A DNA stretch of 64,000 nt from Casuarius casuarius. Its lineage: Eukaryota; Chordata; Aves; Casuariiformes; Casuariidae. Of the stretch, positions 52,801-64,000 are shown piece by piece (the first letter of the stretch is position 1; each line of letters starts with the position of its first letter). The translations under genes were made by a program, and so were the position numbers. The DNA lies in contig PTFA01000092.1 of assembly GCA_003342895.1 (NCBI GenBank), forward strand, positions 771,658 through 835,657. The letters are read 5' to 3'. The notes under the pieces are model-generated. The model was not told the DNA's origin, made no database searches, and saw nothing but the letters and a program-made list of their open reading frames with translations.

Positions 52801-55800
52801 TTAGGACTCGGAGGAGGAGCGGGAGACGCTGTGCAGCAGCGCTTTGTAGATGGCAGAGTTCAGGAAGCGGGGGTACGAGTCCCTGTGCATCAGCGTGTAG
52901 ATCTGCAGCTGCGCGTCGTCGAAGGTGTGCGAGGACGGCTCCTGCATCTTCCGGTTGATGACCTCCCGCACCCGCGAGTCCAGGCTCACCTGGGCGGAGG
53001 GAGGGAAGCGGCCGTGAGCGGAGAAACGGGGCAGCATCGTGCTGTTGCACTGGGAGGCACATGGGGATGCTCCCACCCCGGGGTGCTCCCATGTGGGGAT
53101 GCCCATCCCAGAATGCTCCCACGTGGGGATGCTCCCATGTAGGGATGCTCCCACCCCAGGATGCTCCCATATGGGGATGCTCCCATCCCGGGGTGCTCCC
53201 AGCCCAGGATGCTTCCATGTGGGGATGCTCCCATCCCAGGATGCTCCCACGTGGGGATGCTCCCATGTAGGGATGCTCCCACTCCAGGGTGCTCCCATGT
53301 AGGGATGCTCCCACCCCAGGGTGCTCCCACATCGGGGTGCTCCCACCCCCAGGATGCTCTCACCCCAGGATGCTCCCATATGGGGATGCTCCCACCCCGG
53401 GGTGCTCCCACGTGGGGATGCTCCCATCCCAGGATGCTCTCATGTGGGGGTACCCCCCCCCCCCCGGGGTGCTCCCACATGGGGATGCTCCCACCCCAGG
53501 CTGCTCCCATCCCAGGATGCTCCTACATGGGGATGCTCCCACCCCAGGATGCTCCCACCCCATGGATGCAGCAGCTTTTCAGCCCCCTGCTGCGGTTTTG
53601 GCCCCTGGCCCGGCGGTCCCCTCCTGCCTGGCCGCGGGACCCCCCGCCCCGTGCACTGGGGATGCCCTCGCCGCTGCGGGGCAGAGCCGGGAGGCAGCTC
53701 CCTGCACCAACGGATCGCATCGCCCAGCACAAAGCTTCCACCCTCCTCGTTTTGCCCCGCGGCGAGGTTTTCTGCACCCAGCCGGCCCTGGGACCAGCAA
53801 GGGCCAGGCGGCCTGGGGACGCGGTGCAGCAAGACCGGGGGACCGCGGCGGTGGCCAGCTCAGCCCCTGCTCTTTTGCACGAAACCGAGACCTCGTTGCC
53901 CCACCAAACTCAGCCGAAACCAGCCGCCGCGCTGCACGGGCGCTCGCCTGGGCGCCGTACCTCTTTGGGCGAGAGGATGGAGATGTAGTCCTCGTAGATC
54001 GTGCGGGCCTTCTCGTCGATGGTGTGCTTGTTGCACTCGCCTTTGAGCTCCTCGCACGCCAGCCAGAAGAGCATGTTCTCCTCGCTGTACTCAGTCCGCA
54101 AGAACTCCCGAAAGACGTTGCGGCCCGCCGGGCTCTTCATCAGCTTGTCGAAGGACTGGGCCCAGCCCCGCACCTCCTCGGCCGTGGGTCTGGCGCTGCG
54201 GCGGCGCGGGGGCAAGGGGAGAGCGTCAGCGCCGGCCCCGCTGCAGCGCCCCCCCCCCCGGCAGCGTTTCGGAGAGCAAAAGTCTGAGCTGCCCCTGCAC
54301 GGGGGGGGCAGCCCCAAATCAGCCCCCCACGCGTATAAAGGGGGGCCAGGAGCAATAATTATCCGTGGCTAATTATTGGGGCCGAGCGCCGTGCCGGGTG
54401 CTGCATCGAGCACTGCGGATGGACCGGCCGGTCCGGGGCTTTGCTGTGTGCCCTGGTCCCGGTCCTGCTCCCGGTCCTGCTCCCGGTCCCGGCCCCGGTC
54501 CCGCATGGATCAACGGAGCCTTATAAGGCCTCGGCGCGGAGCGGGGCCGCCCGCGGCGGCTGCGCCCTGACCCCGCGCCCCGCGGTATATTTAGCCGGCG
54601 GCTGGCTCCGGCGGGCCCCGGTGCCGGTGTGGGAAGCGCGGGGCCGGCCGGGAGCCTGTCCCCCCCCCCCCGCTGCCCCGCTGCAAGGCGGCGTGTGCCC
54701 CGGCGCGGGGTCCTCCGACGCTCACACGACCCGGTTGCCCCTGGGGGGGCTGAGAGGCCGTGGACCCGCGGCAGCTGCCTCAGTTTCTCCTTGCAAGGGG
54801 GCCGCGCCGGGCTGCCAGCGGGCTCTGCGGTGCCCCCTCCCCTGGGAATGGGATGCACGACGTCGAGCGGCTGCGGGAACAGCAGCGGAGGGGACCCAGG
54901 AGTCCTGGCGCCCCGCTGCCGCGCTGCATCGAGCACGTCCCCGCGTGCGGAGCGGGGTGCAAGGGAGAGGAGCGGGGGGCCTGGGCCGTGCTGCACCATG
55001 CTGCGCTGCACCGAGCCATGCCGCCCTGTGCCACGCTGTGCCCTGCAGCCCCCCCCGCCCCCCCCGGCACGAGCCCCTGGCGGTCCCCGGCGCCCCGCGG
55101 CGCGGCCCCTCCGCTCACCAGGCTTCACAGTTTGGGATGGTCTCCAGTTTGGTCTCCCGAGACGCCCTCCATGCTCGCTCCCGGTCCTCGTTCCTAACGG
55201 GGAGACGGAGAGGTAGTAACGGGCGTCGGGGGCCGGGGCTGCCCCCCTCCCCGCGCCCCAGCCCCGGCGGCCGCATCGCCCCGCAGCGCCCGGTGCAGCC
55301 CCCTCCCCGGGCGTTTCACCCCCAACGCGCCACCGCGTTTCCCGCGTTCGGGCAATTGCAGCGGCCCCGGTACCCGCGCTGCCGGCCTCGGCGCCGGAGC
55401 AGCCGGCAGAGGTCAGTGCCGGCTCAGCCCGCGGCGATGCCGGGGATGCCGGGGGGGCCGCCCCCGTTATCACCCCGCGCAGCCGGCCCGCGCCCGCCTC
55501 GCTCCGGAAGCCGGAGCCCGGGACCCCCCCGGCGCCGGGATGGAGGCGCCGGTCCTGCGGGGGCTGCCACTCTCCGCGGCTCCCCCCCCGCCCGCCCCCG
55601 GCCCCCGCGCGTGGGGCCGCCGCGACCACAGCGGTTCCTGCTTGTGACACTGCCCCTCGCCGGGCTCGCGCGATTGCAGCCCCCCCGCGCGAATGCACGC
55701 CGCCGTGCCCGGGAGCGTCAGGGGCACGCTGCGCGGGGAGCCCTGCTCCTGCTCTGTCACCCCCAAAATTTGAGGAAAGGGGCTGGAATTTGGCGAGCTG

Positions 55801-56560
55801 CAGCTCTGAGGATGCGCGGTGGGGTTGCACAGGGCTGGTGCTGCGAATGCACCGCAGCTGTGCACGGGGCTGATGCAGCGGCAATGGGGACACGCTGCAG
55901 CTGTGCATGGGGCTGATGCATCGGTGCTGGGGACACTCTGTGGCCGTGTACAGGGCTGATGCAGCGGCAATGGGGACACGCTGCAGCTGTGCACAGGGCT
56001 GATGTATCGGCGCTGAAGACGTGGTGCAGGTCTGCCTGGTGGGGACGCGTTGGCGTTGGGGACACGCGGGCTTTGCTCAGCTCCCAGGACTTGGCTGTTC
56101 CTCCAGCTCGGTGCTACCAGGGCTGCAAAGCCCCGAGCCGCCGGCGGCCGCAGAACAGGGCGATGCTGGGGGCGGAGGAGAGCAAACCGGCTCTCCAAAA
56201 TCCAGGTTATCCAGAGAGAAAAGGGCTCTGGGACTCCTCCGAGGGGACGGCAGACGCAGCCGGCGGAGAGGGACCCACCGCGCCGGGGGCCGGCTGCTGC
56301 AGGGGGGCCGGGCACTGCTGGGGGGCCGCAGCCCCCCCGGGAGCAGTGCATGCAGCCGATGAGGGGTCCCTGGGTGCTGCTTTCTGCCCTATGGACTTGA
56401 CGCGGTTCGGCGCGTCGCGGCCCGCCGGGCACACGGGAGCCGCGGGGCGCGGGACGTACCAGGAGCAGCTGCAGCAGCAGCACCAGCAGAAGCAGCAGGC
56501 GTTGGGGCGGTGGTGGCTGGCGGGTTGCACCGTTGTCGGAGAAGCCTCATGCCGGGACAT
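52801..56560 (-). CDS. RGS19: RGS19 (GAIP), regulator of G-protein signalling
   Basis: Four coding exons join in frame: 56560-56460, 55193-55119, 54195-53961 and 52989-52801, giving 199 aa. Residues 21-34 are the cysteine string (ACCFCWCCCCSCSW) of the RZ/A subfamily, a palmitoylated membrane anchor. Residues about 72-188 form the RGS domain (WAQSFDKLMKSPAGRNVFRE, SEENMLFWLACEEL and IYTLMHRDSYPRFL), which accelerates GTP hydrolysis by Gi/o-class alpha subunits. The tail ends SRSSSES, a possible PDZ ligand. The chosen start MSRHEASP aligns with an internal Met of human RGS19 (MSSHD). The codons before it (PPLP) follow a possible acceptor at 56575 and resemble human PPS. A further N-terminal exon of roughly 20 codons is therefore likely but was not found. 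RGS20 is the close alternative; linkage to TCEA2 and SOX18 supports RGS19. Confidence 0.93.
53050..53570. repeat. 16/32-bp minisatellite in the last RGS19 intron
   Basis: About 520 bases of 16-base units alternating between TGCTCCCATGTGGGGA and TGCTCCCACCCCAGGA types (32-base higher-order unit). They lie between the RGS19 exon ending at 53961 and the last exon starting at 52989. Long open frames on both strands (GSIPTWEHPGVGAS-like) are repeat products. Confidence 0.95.
55826..56020. repeat. 43-bp tandem array in RGS19 intron 1
   Basis: The word GCTGATG recurs at 55869, 55912, 55955 and 55998, exactly 43 bases apart. Units carry GGGGACACGCTGCAGCTGTG. Units 1 and 3 are more alike than 1 and 2, indicating an 86-base higher-order repeat. 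It lies in the intron between RGS19 exons 56460 and 55193. Confidence 0.93.
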
Positions 56561-57064
56561 CGGAAGGGGTGGCTCTGCGGACGCGGGTCCTGCGCGCTGC
56601 CGGGCACAGAGCGGCTGAGCCGGCCCCGCGGGGTGAGCACCGCACGGGCCCCGGCGCAGCGACGGGCTGCGATTTCGGTCCCCCCCCGCCCATCGTCCCG
56701 GCCCCCCCGGCGAGCCCCTCACCTGCGTCCCGGCCTCATGCACGGCGGACGTGGCTGGCTCGTGCTGCGGGGCCCCGGGTGCTGCGCCGCGCCGCTGCGG
56801 GGCTGCGGGCGAGCCGAGCCCTGGAGGCGCCCCGGCTAGCGTCCCTGCAGCCTCCTCCACGGAGCCTGCGACAAGGGAGAGGAGCGGCACCGCGTCACCG
56901 CCGGGCCGCAGCCCGGAGAGCCGCGCTTCCCGCCGGGAAGAGCCCGCCGCCGGCATCGCTGCACCGCTGGGAGCCGGGATGCAGCTGGCGAAACAGAAAA
57001 CGATGCAAAGGGAGGAAGGGAAAAGCAAGGGGGGGAATAGAGAGGCAGGTGCTCCGGTGGCCCC

Positions 57065-57475
57065 ACGCCGCAGCCCGGGATGCGACGCTCTGCCCCGGCC
57101 ACGTCCCAGGACGCAATGCCCTGCTCCGACTGCAGCCCGGGATGCAACGCTCTGCCCCGGCCACATCCCGGGATGCAACGCTCTGCCCGGCTGCAGCCCG
57201 GGATGTGACGCTCTGCCCCAGCTGCAGCCCGGGATGCAACGCTCTGCCCTGGCTGCAGCCCAGGATGCGACGCTCTGCCCTGGCTGCGGCCCGGGATGCA
57301 ACGTCCTGCCTCAGTCGCAGTCCGGGATGCAACGCTCTGCCTCAACTGCAGCCTGGGATGCAACACTCTGCCTGGCCGCATCCCGGGAGGCAACGCTCTG
57401 CCCCAGCCGCAGCCCGGGATGCGACGCTCTGCTCCGGCTGCAACCCGGGATGCGACGCCCTGCCCCACCGAGCGA
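57065..57475. repeat. 31-bp minisatellite (CCCGGGATGCAACGCTCTGCC)
   Basis: About 13 units near 31 bases, core GCAGCCCGGGATGCAACG followed by CTCTGCCCCGGCT, upstream of RGS19 on its minus-strand side. The unit length and the CGGGATGCAA core are shared, in opposite orientation, with the SOX18 intron array. Frames reading RDATLCPG or AERCIPGC are artefacts. Confidence 0.95.
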
Positions 57476-57479
57476 AGCT

Positions 57480-60400
57480 CCCCTGAGCGCAGCGCTGCAC
57501 CGCGCGGGGCCTCGGTGGCAGCACGTCGGGGGGCCGGCGGCTGAGTCAGCCCTGGCGGTTCACAGGCCCGGGATGGGGAAGTCGGAGCCGCTCCGAGGTG
57601 TCATATGAGTGGAAGGAAGCAGGGGAGGGAAGTTTGCTCAGCGATGGGTGCTGAGAGCAAGACCTGGGTGCTGCCGAGCCCAGCGTGCTGCATCGCTGCT
57701 GCAGACGGGCCCTGAAGGCCGCCGGCGCCCGGCCGGGCTGCGGTGCGGGATGCTGCGGGCCCTCGCCGAGCGGCGGGATGCAGGCGCTTCCCCGGAGCAC
57801 GGGCGGCTGCCGGGAGGCCGAGCCGCGGCCGCCGGAGGAGGAAGTTCCCGCGGGCGGCGCGAGCCCGGGGCGCGGGAGGGCAGGCGCAGGGGCACGCGGG
57901 CGGCTGCGAAAAGAGGAAGGCTGGCGAAAAGGGGACGTTTCCCAAGCGCGGGGAGGAGACACCCTGAAAACAGCCCTCGCCCGGCTCCGCGGCCCCCGGC
58001 CCGATTGCACAGCCCGGCCGACTGCGGGGGGCAAACGCTGCGCTCGGCGAAAGCTCCCCAAAACGGCGTCTGCAGGGAAGCATCCCCGTCCGCGGGGGGT
58101 TTTCCAGCTGCTGCGCACCGGGACGGCTGCTGCGCAAAGCCGGGTGCAAATTCGCTGCGCGCCGTCAGCCCCGGGCAGAACAGCCCCCGGGTCGCCCCGC
58201 TCGGCCGGATCCTGCTGCAAGAGGCGCCGGGGCTCTGCGGGGCCCCCGCGGCCTCCCTACCTGCTGCGCGGGGGGGAGCTCCGGGCGGGCCATGCCGGCG
58301 GGTGCCAGCGCTGCGGGGAGAGCGGCAGGAGCCGCGAGAAAAAAAAAAAAGAAGCCGAAAAGAAAAGCAACCGAACACATCCTCTCACAGGAAAGGGAGT
58401 GGTAAGGGAAGTGGCAAACTCAAACGAAGAGTTCAGACCTTTTTTGGGAAAGCCCCGGCACGGCGAGGCTCCGCTCGCCGCCGCTTTTCCACGCCGGGGA
58501 GCGCAGCCCGTCCCCGCGTGCGACGTCCCGGCCGCTCGACGCGCGGGCAAAGCCCGGCTCCCGCGGCTGCTTGCAAACGTGTTCAATGCTTTTTTTTTTA
58601 GGGAAAAAAAAGAAAGAAATGCGATGCACAACCTCAGTCTGGCAACCACCCCGGCCGCGCTCCGGGTGCCCAGGTCTCCCCGGAGGAGCCGGGCAGCTCC
58701 GCATCCATCACGCACGGAGCCGCGGCCGCCCGTTCCCACGCCCCGTCCCCGAGCGGCGAGGACCGCGCGGCCCGGCAGCATCCTCGGGGCGCCGGCCGCG
58801 TCCCTTCCCAGCACCGCTGCTGGATTCTCCAGCGGCTCGTACGGCCCAACCCGGCTGGCAGCTTTCCCTGGAGCTGCCGCTCTGCCCGCTTTCCGGAGCT
58901 CGGGAGCGCTCGGCACCACGGGCCGGGAGCCGGCGGGTGCCCGCAGCTGCCTCGCGCGCCGCGGCCGGCCCCGGCCACCTGGCAGCGGCACAGGAAGTTT
59001 TAGGAGCTATTTTTAGAGACGGCTTTTCCCCCCCCCCCCCTTTAGTGATCTAACCCCGGCGGCGAGCGCGGCCGAGTGCCGGGTCGGAGCGCGCCGGGAC
59101 GGGGCGGGCGGCGATGCACAGAGGGACACTGCGTGCCGGAGGCGCCGGAGGAGATTTGGCCCTGCCGGATTTTGTCCCCGACGAGGAGGGGAGGATGCTC
59201 TTCCCCAAGCGCAGGGACACGCTGCCCCCAGGGCCGGCAGCGGGGCTCATTAATACTAATTTTTGGCCTGGGAAATCCCAGGAGCACTGGGGGTAACCGG
59301 ACGGGTAACTGCAGCTCCCAGGGAAACGCGCTGCCGGCGGGGAATCGGCCCCTGCGCAGGCGTAAAGGCAGGGGAAAACCCTGCACGTCGCCAACGCCTG
59401 CAGCGAACGCGGAGCTCACCGGCGGGGCCGACGCCGGCTTTTCCCGTGAAGCCCATCGGGATGCCGAGGCCCCTCGGGATGCTCCTGCCCGGGGCAGAGG
59501 CAGCCAGGAGCAGCCGGCGCGGGAGCTGCCCGGAGGAGGACGGGTCCGGCCCCCTCTCCAGCCCCGCTGCCTCCCTTCCCGAAATGCGGCCTCGGACGGG
59601 GACGATGCCGATGCCAATGCCAATGCCGATGCCAGCCCGCGGGGCGAGGTGGCCGCATCCATCCCGCAGGACATCGGGGCCTCTGGAGGCACGGCGGGTT
59701 ATCGCGGCCGCCGCGGAGGGGGAAGGAAACCTGCCGGGCCGGGCTTGGCCGTGCCCCGGGGAGGAGCCGGCGGCCTCCGCCGCGGAAGGAAGTGCCGTGC
59801 CGGCGCGCTGCGCGGCACCCTCGCCCCGGGGCGCCCTGCCAGCCGGCAGCTTTCCGCGCCGGCGGCCCCGCGTCCCGGCCGGGGACATCCCGCCACATCC
59901 CGTGACGACGGCCTCGGCGGGATGCTTTAGGGCCGCACGCCTGCCGCGGCTGCCCAGGCAGCACGTTTCGGCAGCGCCAAATCCCTTCTGCGAGCCCTCT
60001 GCTTGCTCTGAAACCCGCAGCTGAATCGCAGGCGGTTTCTTGCTTTCTTTCGCCTTGTTTTTCAACGCCGGCGTGAAGCTTTCCCTTCCTTTTCCGGGGT
60101 TCCTGCCTGCTAATGCCAATATGTACCTGTTTGCTCTTCACCTGCACTTTGCACTGAAATGCTACTTGGACATTTGCCTTCTGCCGGAGGAAACGACTCC
60201 AGCCCAGGCGGGTTTGCGGCTGCACAGACAGCGAAGGCAGCAGAGGGAACCCCCACACCCGCAGCCCCCGAGCCCCTCCGCCAGCTCTCTGCGTCCCCTC
60301 CGCATCCCGAGCCGGCCACAGACCCGGCTCCCACGGAGCAGGCTGCCGGCACACAGCCGCGTGCGGGGCTCCCCGGCCCCGACTGCTCCCTTCCCCGCGC

Positions 60401-62730
60401 CGCGTCACCGCGCCGGAGCCCCTCCGGCCTTGTGTCCCTCCGGAGCGTGCAAGCGCGGATGAGAAAGCCTGCGTGGTCCCAAAATGAGCCGATCTGTGAG
60501 CAAAGAGCCTCCAAAGGTCAAACCGGAGCAACCGACGCTGTTTGCAAGAGCGGTTGGCGAACTGGAAGCGCAGGATGCTATAAAACTCCGAGATTCTCCT
60601 TGCTGCCACCAGGAAAGCCCCTTTTCTCCATTTCTCAGCTGAATATTAAAGCTGAACCCCACAGGACTCTGCTGATGTTTCCGCTGCTGCTGCTGCTCCT
60701 CCCTCTCCCCAGTTAAATCTTTGCTTTCCCAAAACGGCCAAAGGCAGGAGCTTTGCGGAGCAGGTGGGGAGCGAAGCGCTCCTGCCCTGCAGGGAAACCC
60801 GCCGCGGGCCGGGCCGGGCCGGCGGGAGGTCTCGCGGGCCGGGAGCGCGGCGCCGGGCTGGGAAGATCCCCCTCCCGACGGCACCGGCTCCCCGGGGCAG
60901 CCATCCCGCTGGGAGACGCCCGGGCCGTGCAGGCTCCCGACCTGGCCATGGGTTTTTTCCCGTGAAATTTGGGATGTGCGTACAGGGATCCGGGTGATGG
61001 GGCTCAGTGCAGGTCGCGGTCCAGCGTGCCGGTGCTATGTCCCCCCCAGCCCATCCCCTGGCACGGTGTCACCGTGGCCTCCCCAGCTGACGAAACCTGC
61101 CCCGGCACCGCTGGCTTGGGGGGGGGAAGAAGCGGCAGAGGAAGAAGAGCATTTCCCTCTCCGGGGGACACGGAGGAAGAAGAAACCCAGTGGGTTTCAA
61201 GCCAGAAACAACAGACGTGGGGAAAGAAATTCTCTGTGCTTCCGAGCTCGCTTTCCCGGGGCGCCGAGGGTCCACCGAAACTCGGGGGGGGGGGGGGGGC
61301 TGCCTCGTTGAACACTTTGGATCGCGGCTCCGCTCGCGCAGCAGCGGGAACGAGCACCCAGGGCTCCCCGCAGCGCCGCTCCGCAACCTGCCTGCTCGGC
61401 TCGCGGGAGGGAACGAGCGGCCCCAGGCCGGAGCCCTGCCCGGAGCTGCTGGGAACCGGCTCCGGAGGAAGCATCTCCAGAGCAGGAAAGCCTGAGCGGC
61501 CCCAAGGCCGGCTGGGCCTGGCTGGCCGCGAAAGATAACGGATGAAAAGAGAATAAAAACATCGTGCTCCCCACCGGAGAAGGGTGAAGTGGGCTGGGGG
61601 GAACATAACGCAGGGCAAAATGTGGCAAAGCAGCTGGGGACATTAATGGACTGGCCAAGACCAGTAATGACGGGAATGAGCTGGAGGAGGCTCGTGTGGC
61701 TCCTACGGGCGGGAGCGCAGGAAAGGGAGACGCTCGCGAGGCCGAACGCAGGTTCGTTGAGTCTTTGCTGGAGCAGGGGATGGGGACGTGCGCTGCAGAC
61801 CAGCTTCTGCCGCGTTCGATGCCTTCCTCTCTTACGCCACGGGAGCTCTCGGGGACTCTTCCCCCGCGTGGTCCTCCCCAGGGGCCAAGAGCATGTTGCA
61901 ACATCCTGCAAGGTGCTACGAATTTGCGGGGCTAAAACAACCGGTGGCAACATGCAACTGCCTTTTCTCTCCTCAAATTAAAAGGCAGCTGTTAAATAAA
62001 GCGTACAAACACCCGCCCTCAGCTCCGTCCTCGGCAGAGCTCTTGCAATGGGAGCGAGCGCAGAGACAGGCAGCGACGAAGGAGGAACTGAGCGGAGGAA
62101 GCCCCAGCGAGCGCTGCGCGCGGGGCAACCCGGAAGCGTGCTGCAGCGCGGCCGCGGGCCTGGCCCCACGGCACGGCACGGCACGGCACGGCCACGGCAC
62201 CGGCCCCGCGGTCCGTGCAACGGCCCCGGCGCTTGCACGGGGTGGTGGGTTGGTGCAAGGAGCTGGGTGCAAAGAGGGCAGGGCGCAGGACGCGCCTCCC
62301 GCGGCATCCCCCGCGGGTGGCAAAGATGTCACCTCCTCCTGAGCTAATTTTCCAAAATAAATTTATCCAGAGGATAAAAGCTTGGAAAACCAGGGCCAAA
62401 GCCGTGGCAGTCTGAGCCCATCCTCTGCAGCCACCAAGCAGCCTGGGCTGGACGGGTCCNAAGCGAGAGCAGGCCGGGCGGGCGGCGAGGCCGGAGGAGC
62501 CGGCGGGCAGCGACGCTCTGGCTCCCGGGGCTGTTCTGCCACTTTGTACCTANGGATCACCGGATTTCGCGGGCGCCCACAGGGACGAGCAGCGAGCAGC
62601 GAGCTTGCCCAGACCCTTTGCATTGGTCTTACTGAAACTCCAGGTGCTGTAGCCCAAGTCCAGTCTAAAAGTGGGACTGACCAAAGATAAGCAAAGACAG
62701 GAGAGGATGAAATCAGAGAGCAGGGAGGGG
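57480..62730. other. Right flank, no coding exon recognised
   Basis: GC-rich sequence upstream of RGS19, where OPRL1 would be expected on the plus strand by synteny. No opioid-receptor transmembrane segment appears in any frame. Minor repeats are GATGCC/AATGCC hexamers at 59605-59634 and CGGCA pentamers at 62166-62195. Non-coding 5' exons of OPRL1 could be present but cannot be identified. Confidence 0.45.
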
Positions 62731-62739
62731 GCAGAGACG

Positions 62740-63065
62740 TGCTGCTCCTGCACCTAGGACAGACTCAGCATTAATTACTTTGCCAAGGTATTTCTCTCTC
62801 TTACCCTCTCCGGGTTCGAGNAGCATTATCCGATTAGCTGCCTTCAGTTCCTACTTCTTAAATAACAACATCAAAATGGACACACAGACCCCGACTGAAA
62901 TATATTCAAGTCACTAAATCCCTGCTTCTCCACTCTAATCTTCCGAGGTGGAGTTTGCTTAATTGCTGAAGAGCATGACTGTATTTTGATTAGCATGTGC
63001 CTTGAGTCATTTGTGGGGAAGGGCTGACGCGGAGGAGCTGAAATCCTTGTAGGGAAGTCTGATGT
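62740..63065. promoter_or_regulatory. AT-rich island, candidate conserved regulatory element
   Basis: A sharply bounded AT-rich block inside GC-rich DNA. It contains CAGCATTAATTACTTTGCC, GCATTATCCGATTAGC, TTGCTTAATTGCTGAAG and TTTTGATTAGCATGTG, i.e. repeated homeodomain-like TAAT/GATTA cores. No coding frame passes through it convincingly. Its sequence character is that of a developmental enhancer, but this is inference without alignment. Confidence 0.3.
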
Positions 63066-63069
63066 GGCN

Positions 63070-64000
63070 CTCTCCCCCGGGAAAGGCGCTCCGCGGTCCG
63101 TGCCCACCGGGGCGACCCGCTTTCCCGAGGCAACGTATCCACCGGGACGGCAAAAACGACGGGCTCCGCGCATCCAGCGCGGCGCGGGACCGGCGTCCCC
63201 ATCCACGGGGATGGCGGGGACGGAGACGCATCCGGAGGGGACGAACTCCCCTCGCGGCAGGGAAATCCCTCCCGCTCACTTAACACTTGTTGTTTAGTTT
63301 CTTAAATAAGGCCGTGGACGGGTGCCAGGAGAGCCTGGCGGAAGCGGCGCGGAGAGGGAGCTTCCCGGGGGAACCTCGCCATGCCCGGAGACGGGTCGCC
63401 ATCCGCACGTGTGNGGCGGCTCCCCGGGATGCCGCCACGCGACGGGCTCGGTTGGGTGACAGGGAGCCGCCGTCCAGCGCGACGGGGAGCCGCGGCCGGG
63501 CCGGGCCGCACCAAGGCCCCCTCCGCCCAGCCCTGCCATCGCTGGCGGCCAGGAGACCTGCTGGGTGGGTGACACCCTCTGCACCCACCCGGGAAGCCAC
63601 CCGGCATCCCGCCTGGCCCCGGGGACGGGTGCTCCGGCGCTGCCCCCGCACGCACCCAGCGCAGCCCCGGCCGGCGGAGGCCTCGGCGGGGACCCCCCCT
63701 CCTCGCCCGCACCCCCCGGCTGGGCGAGCCCCGCTGCAGCCAGCCCTGCGGCCGGCGGGTGCCCCCCGCCCTCCTCCTCCTTCCTCCTCCTCCTCCTCCT
63801 CCTCGTGGGGGCCCTGCCCTCTCGGCGGGGGGATGCAGCGCCGAGGGGGGGTCCCCTCGCCCGCGGTCCCCGTGGAGCCCCCCCGCCGGCGCGGCCGCAG
63901 CCCTCTCGCACATGGGGCGGGTGACAGGCGGCAGCCGGGGACAGAGGGACACACAGAGCCCGACCTCGCCATCAGCCCCGGTATCGCTGCACGGGGGGGG
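63070..64000. other. GC-rich right edge, no gene recognised
   Basis: Composition-driven frames only, plus a short (TCC)n tract at about 63771-63806. Single N bases lie at 63069 and 63414. Nothing here is recognisable as an exon. Confidence 0.45.

Noticed and set aside
52986..53988. Repetitive ORFs over the RGS19 intron (GASPRGSILGWEHP-like)
   Set aside because: They track the 16/32-bp minisatellite exactly and lie between well-defined RGS19 exons.
57600..64000. OPRL1 coding sequence, expected by synteny
   Set aside because: No opioid-receptor transmembrane segment was found in any frame. The gene body probably lies beyond the window.

Overview
The window looks like nuclear DNA from a sauropsid vertebrate, most likely a bird. 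Three multi-exon genes are recognisable: SOX18 (minus strand), TCEA2 (plus) and RGS19 (minus). They stand in the same order as on human 20q13.33 (from memory). The flanks are very GC- and CpG-rich with many minisatellites, as on avian microchromosomes. Interspersed repeats are few: one CR1/L3-like LINE remnant and one possible old tRNA-derived SINE. Isolated N bases run through the assembly.

Layout. Positions 1-1890 hold the last two coding exons and 3' UTR of an unidentified plus-strand gene. Positions 4260-4830 (minus) hold a decayed, intron-free fragment of an Rh-family ammonium/CO2 channel gene. Positions 4.8-15.3 kb are non-coding, with a 10-bp tandem array, a telomere-like G-rich array and a CA-rich array. 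SOX18 occupies about 15.3-19.05 kb, as two coding exons separated by an intron filled with a 31-33 bp minisatellite. From 19.2 to 29.4 kb is the divergent SOX18-TCEA2 intergenic region, with AT-rich islands and a candidate TATA/CCAAT/GATA/SOX module near 23.3 kb. TCEA2 runs from 29.45 to 49.1 kb: ten coding exons, 299 codons, a CpG-rich promoter with three ZNF143/THAP11-type motifs, and a textbook U12-type AT-AC intron. RGS19 runs from 56.6 to 52.8 kb: four recognised coding exons, at least 199 codons. The last 7 kb contain a minisatellite and an AT-rich island, but no coding exon I can recognise. OPRL1 is the neighbour expected from synteny and presumably begins at or beyond this edge.

The genes do not form an operon. 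SOX18 is an endothelial/lymphatic SOXF transcription factor, TCEA2 is an RNA polymerase II elongation factor (TFIIS), and RGS19 is a GTPase-activating protein for Gi/o alpha subunits. Their linkage is an ancient vertebrate paralogon (SOX17/TCEA1/RGS20/OPRK1 being the sister set). I reconstructed splice sites by eye. All reading frames close exactly for SOX18 (415 aa), TCEA2 (299 aa) and the recognised part of RGS19 (199 aa).
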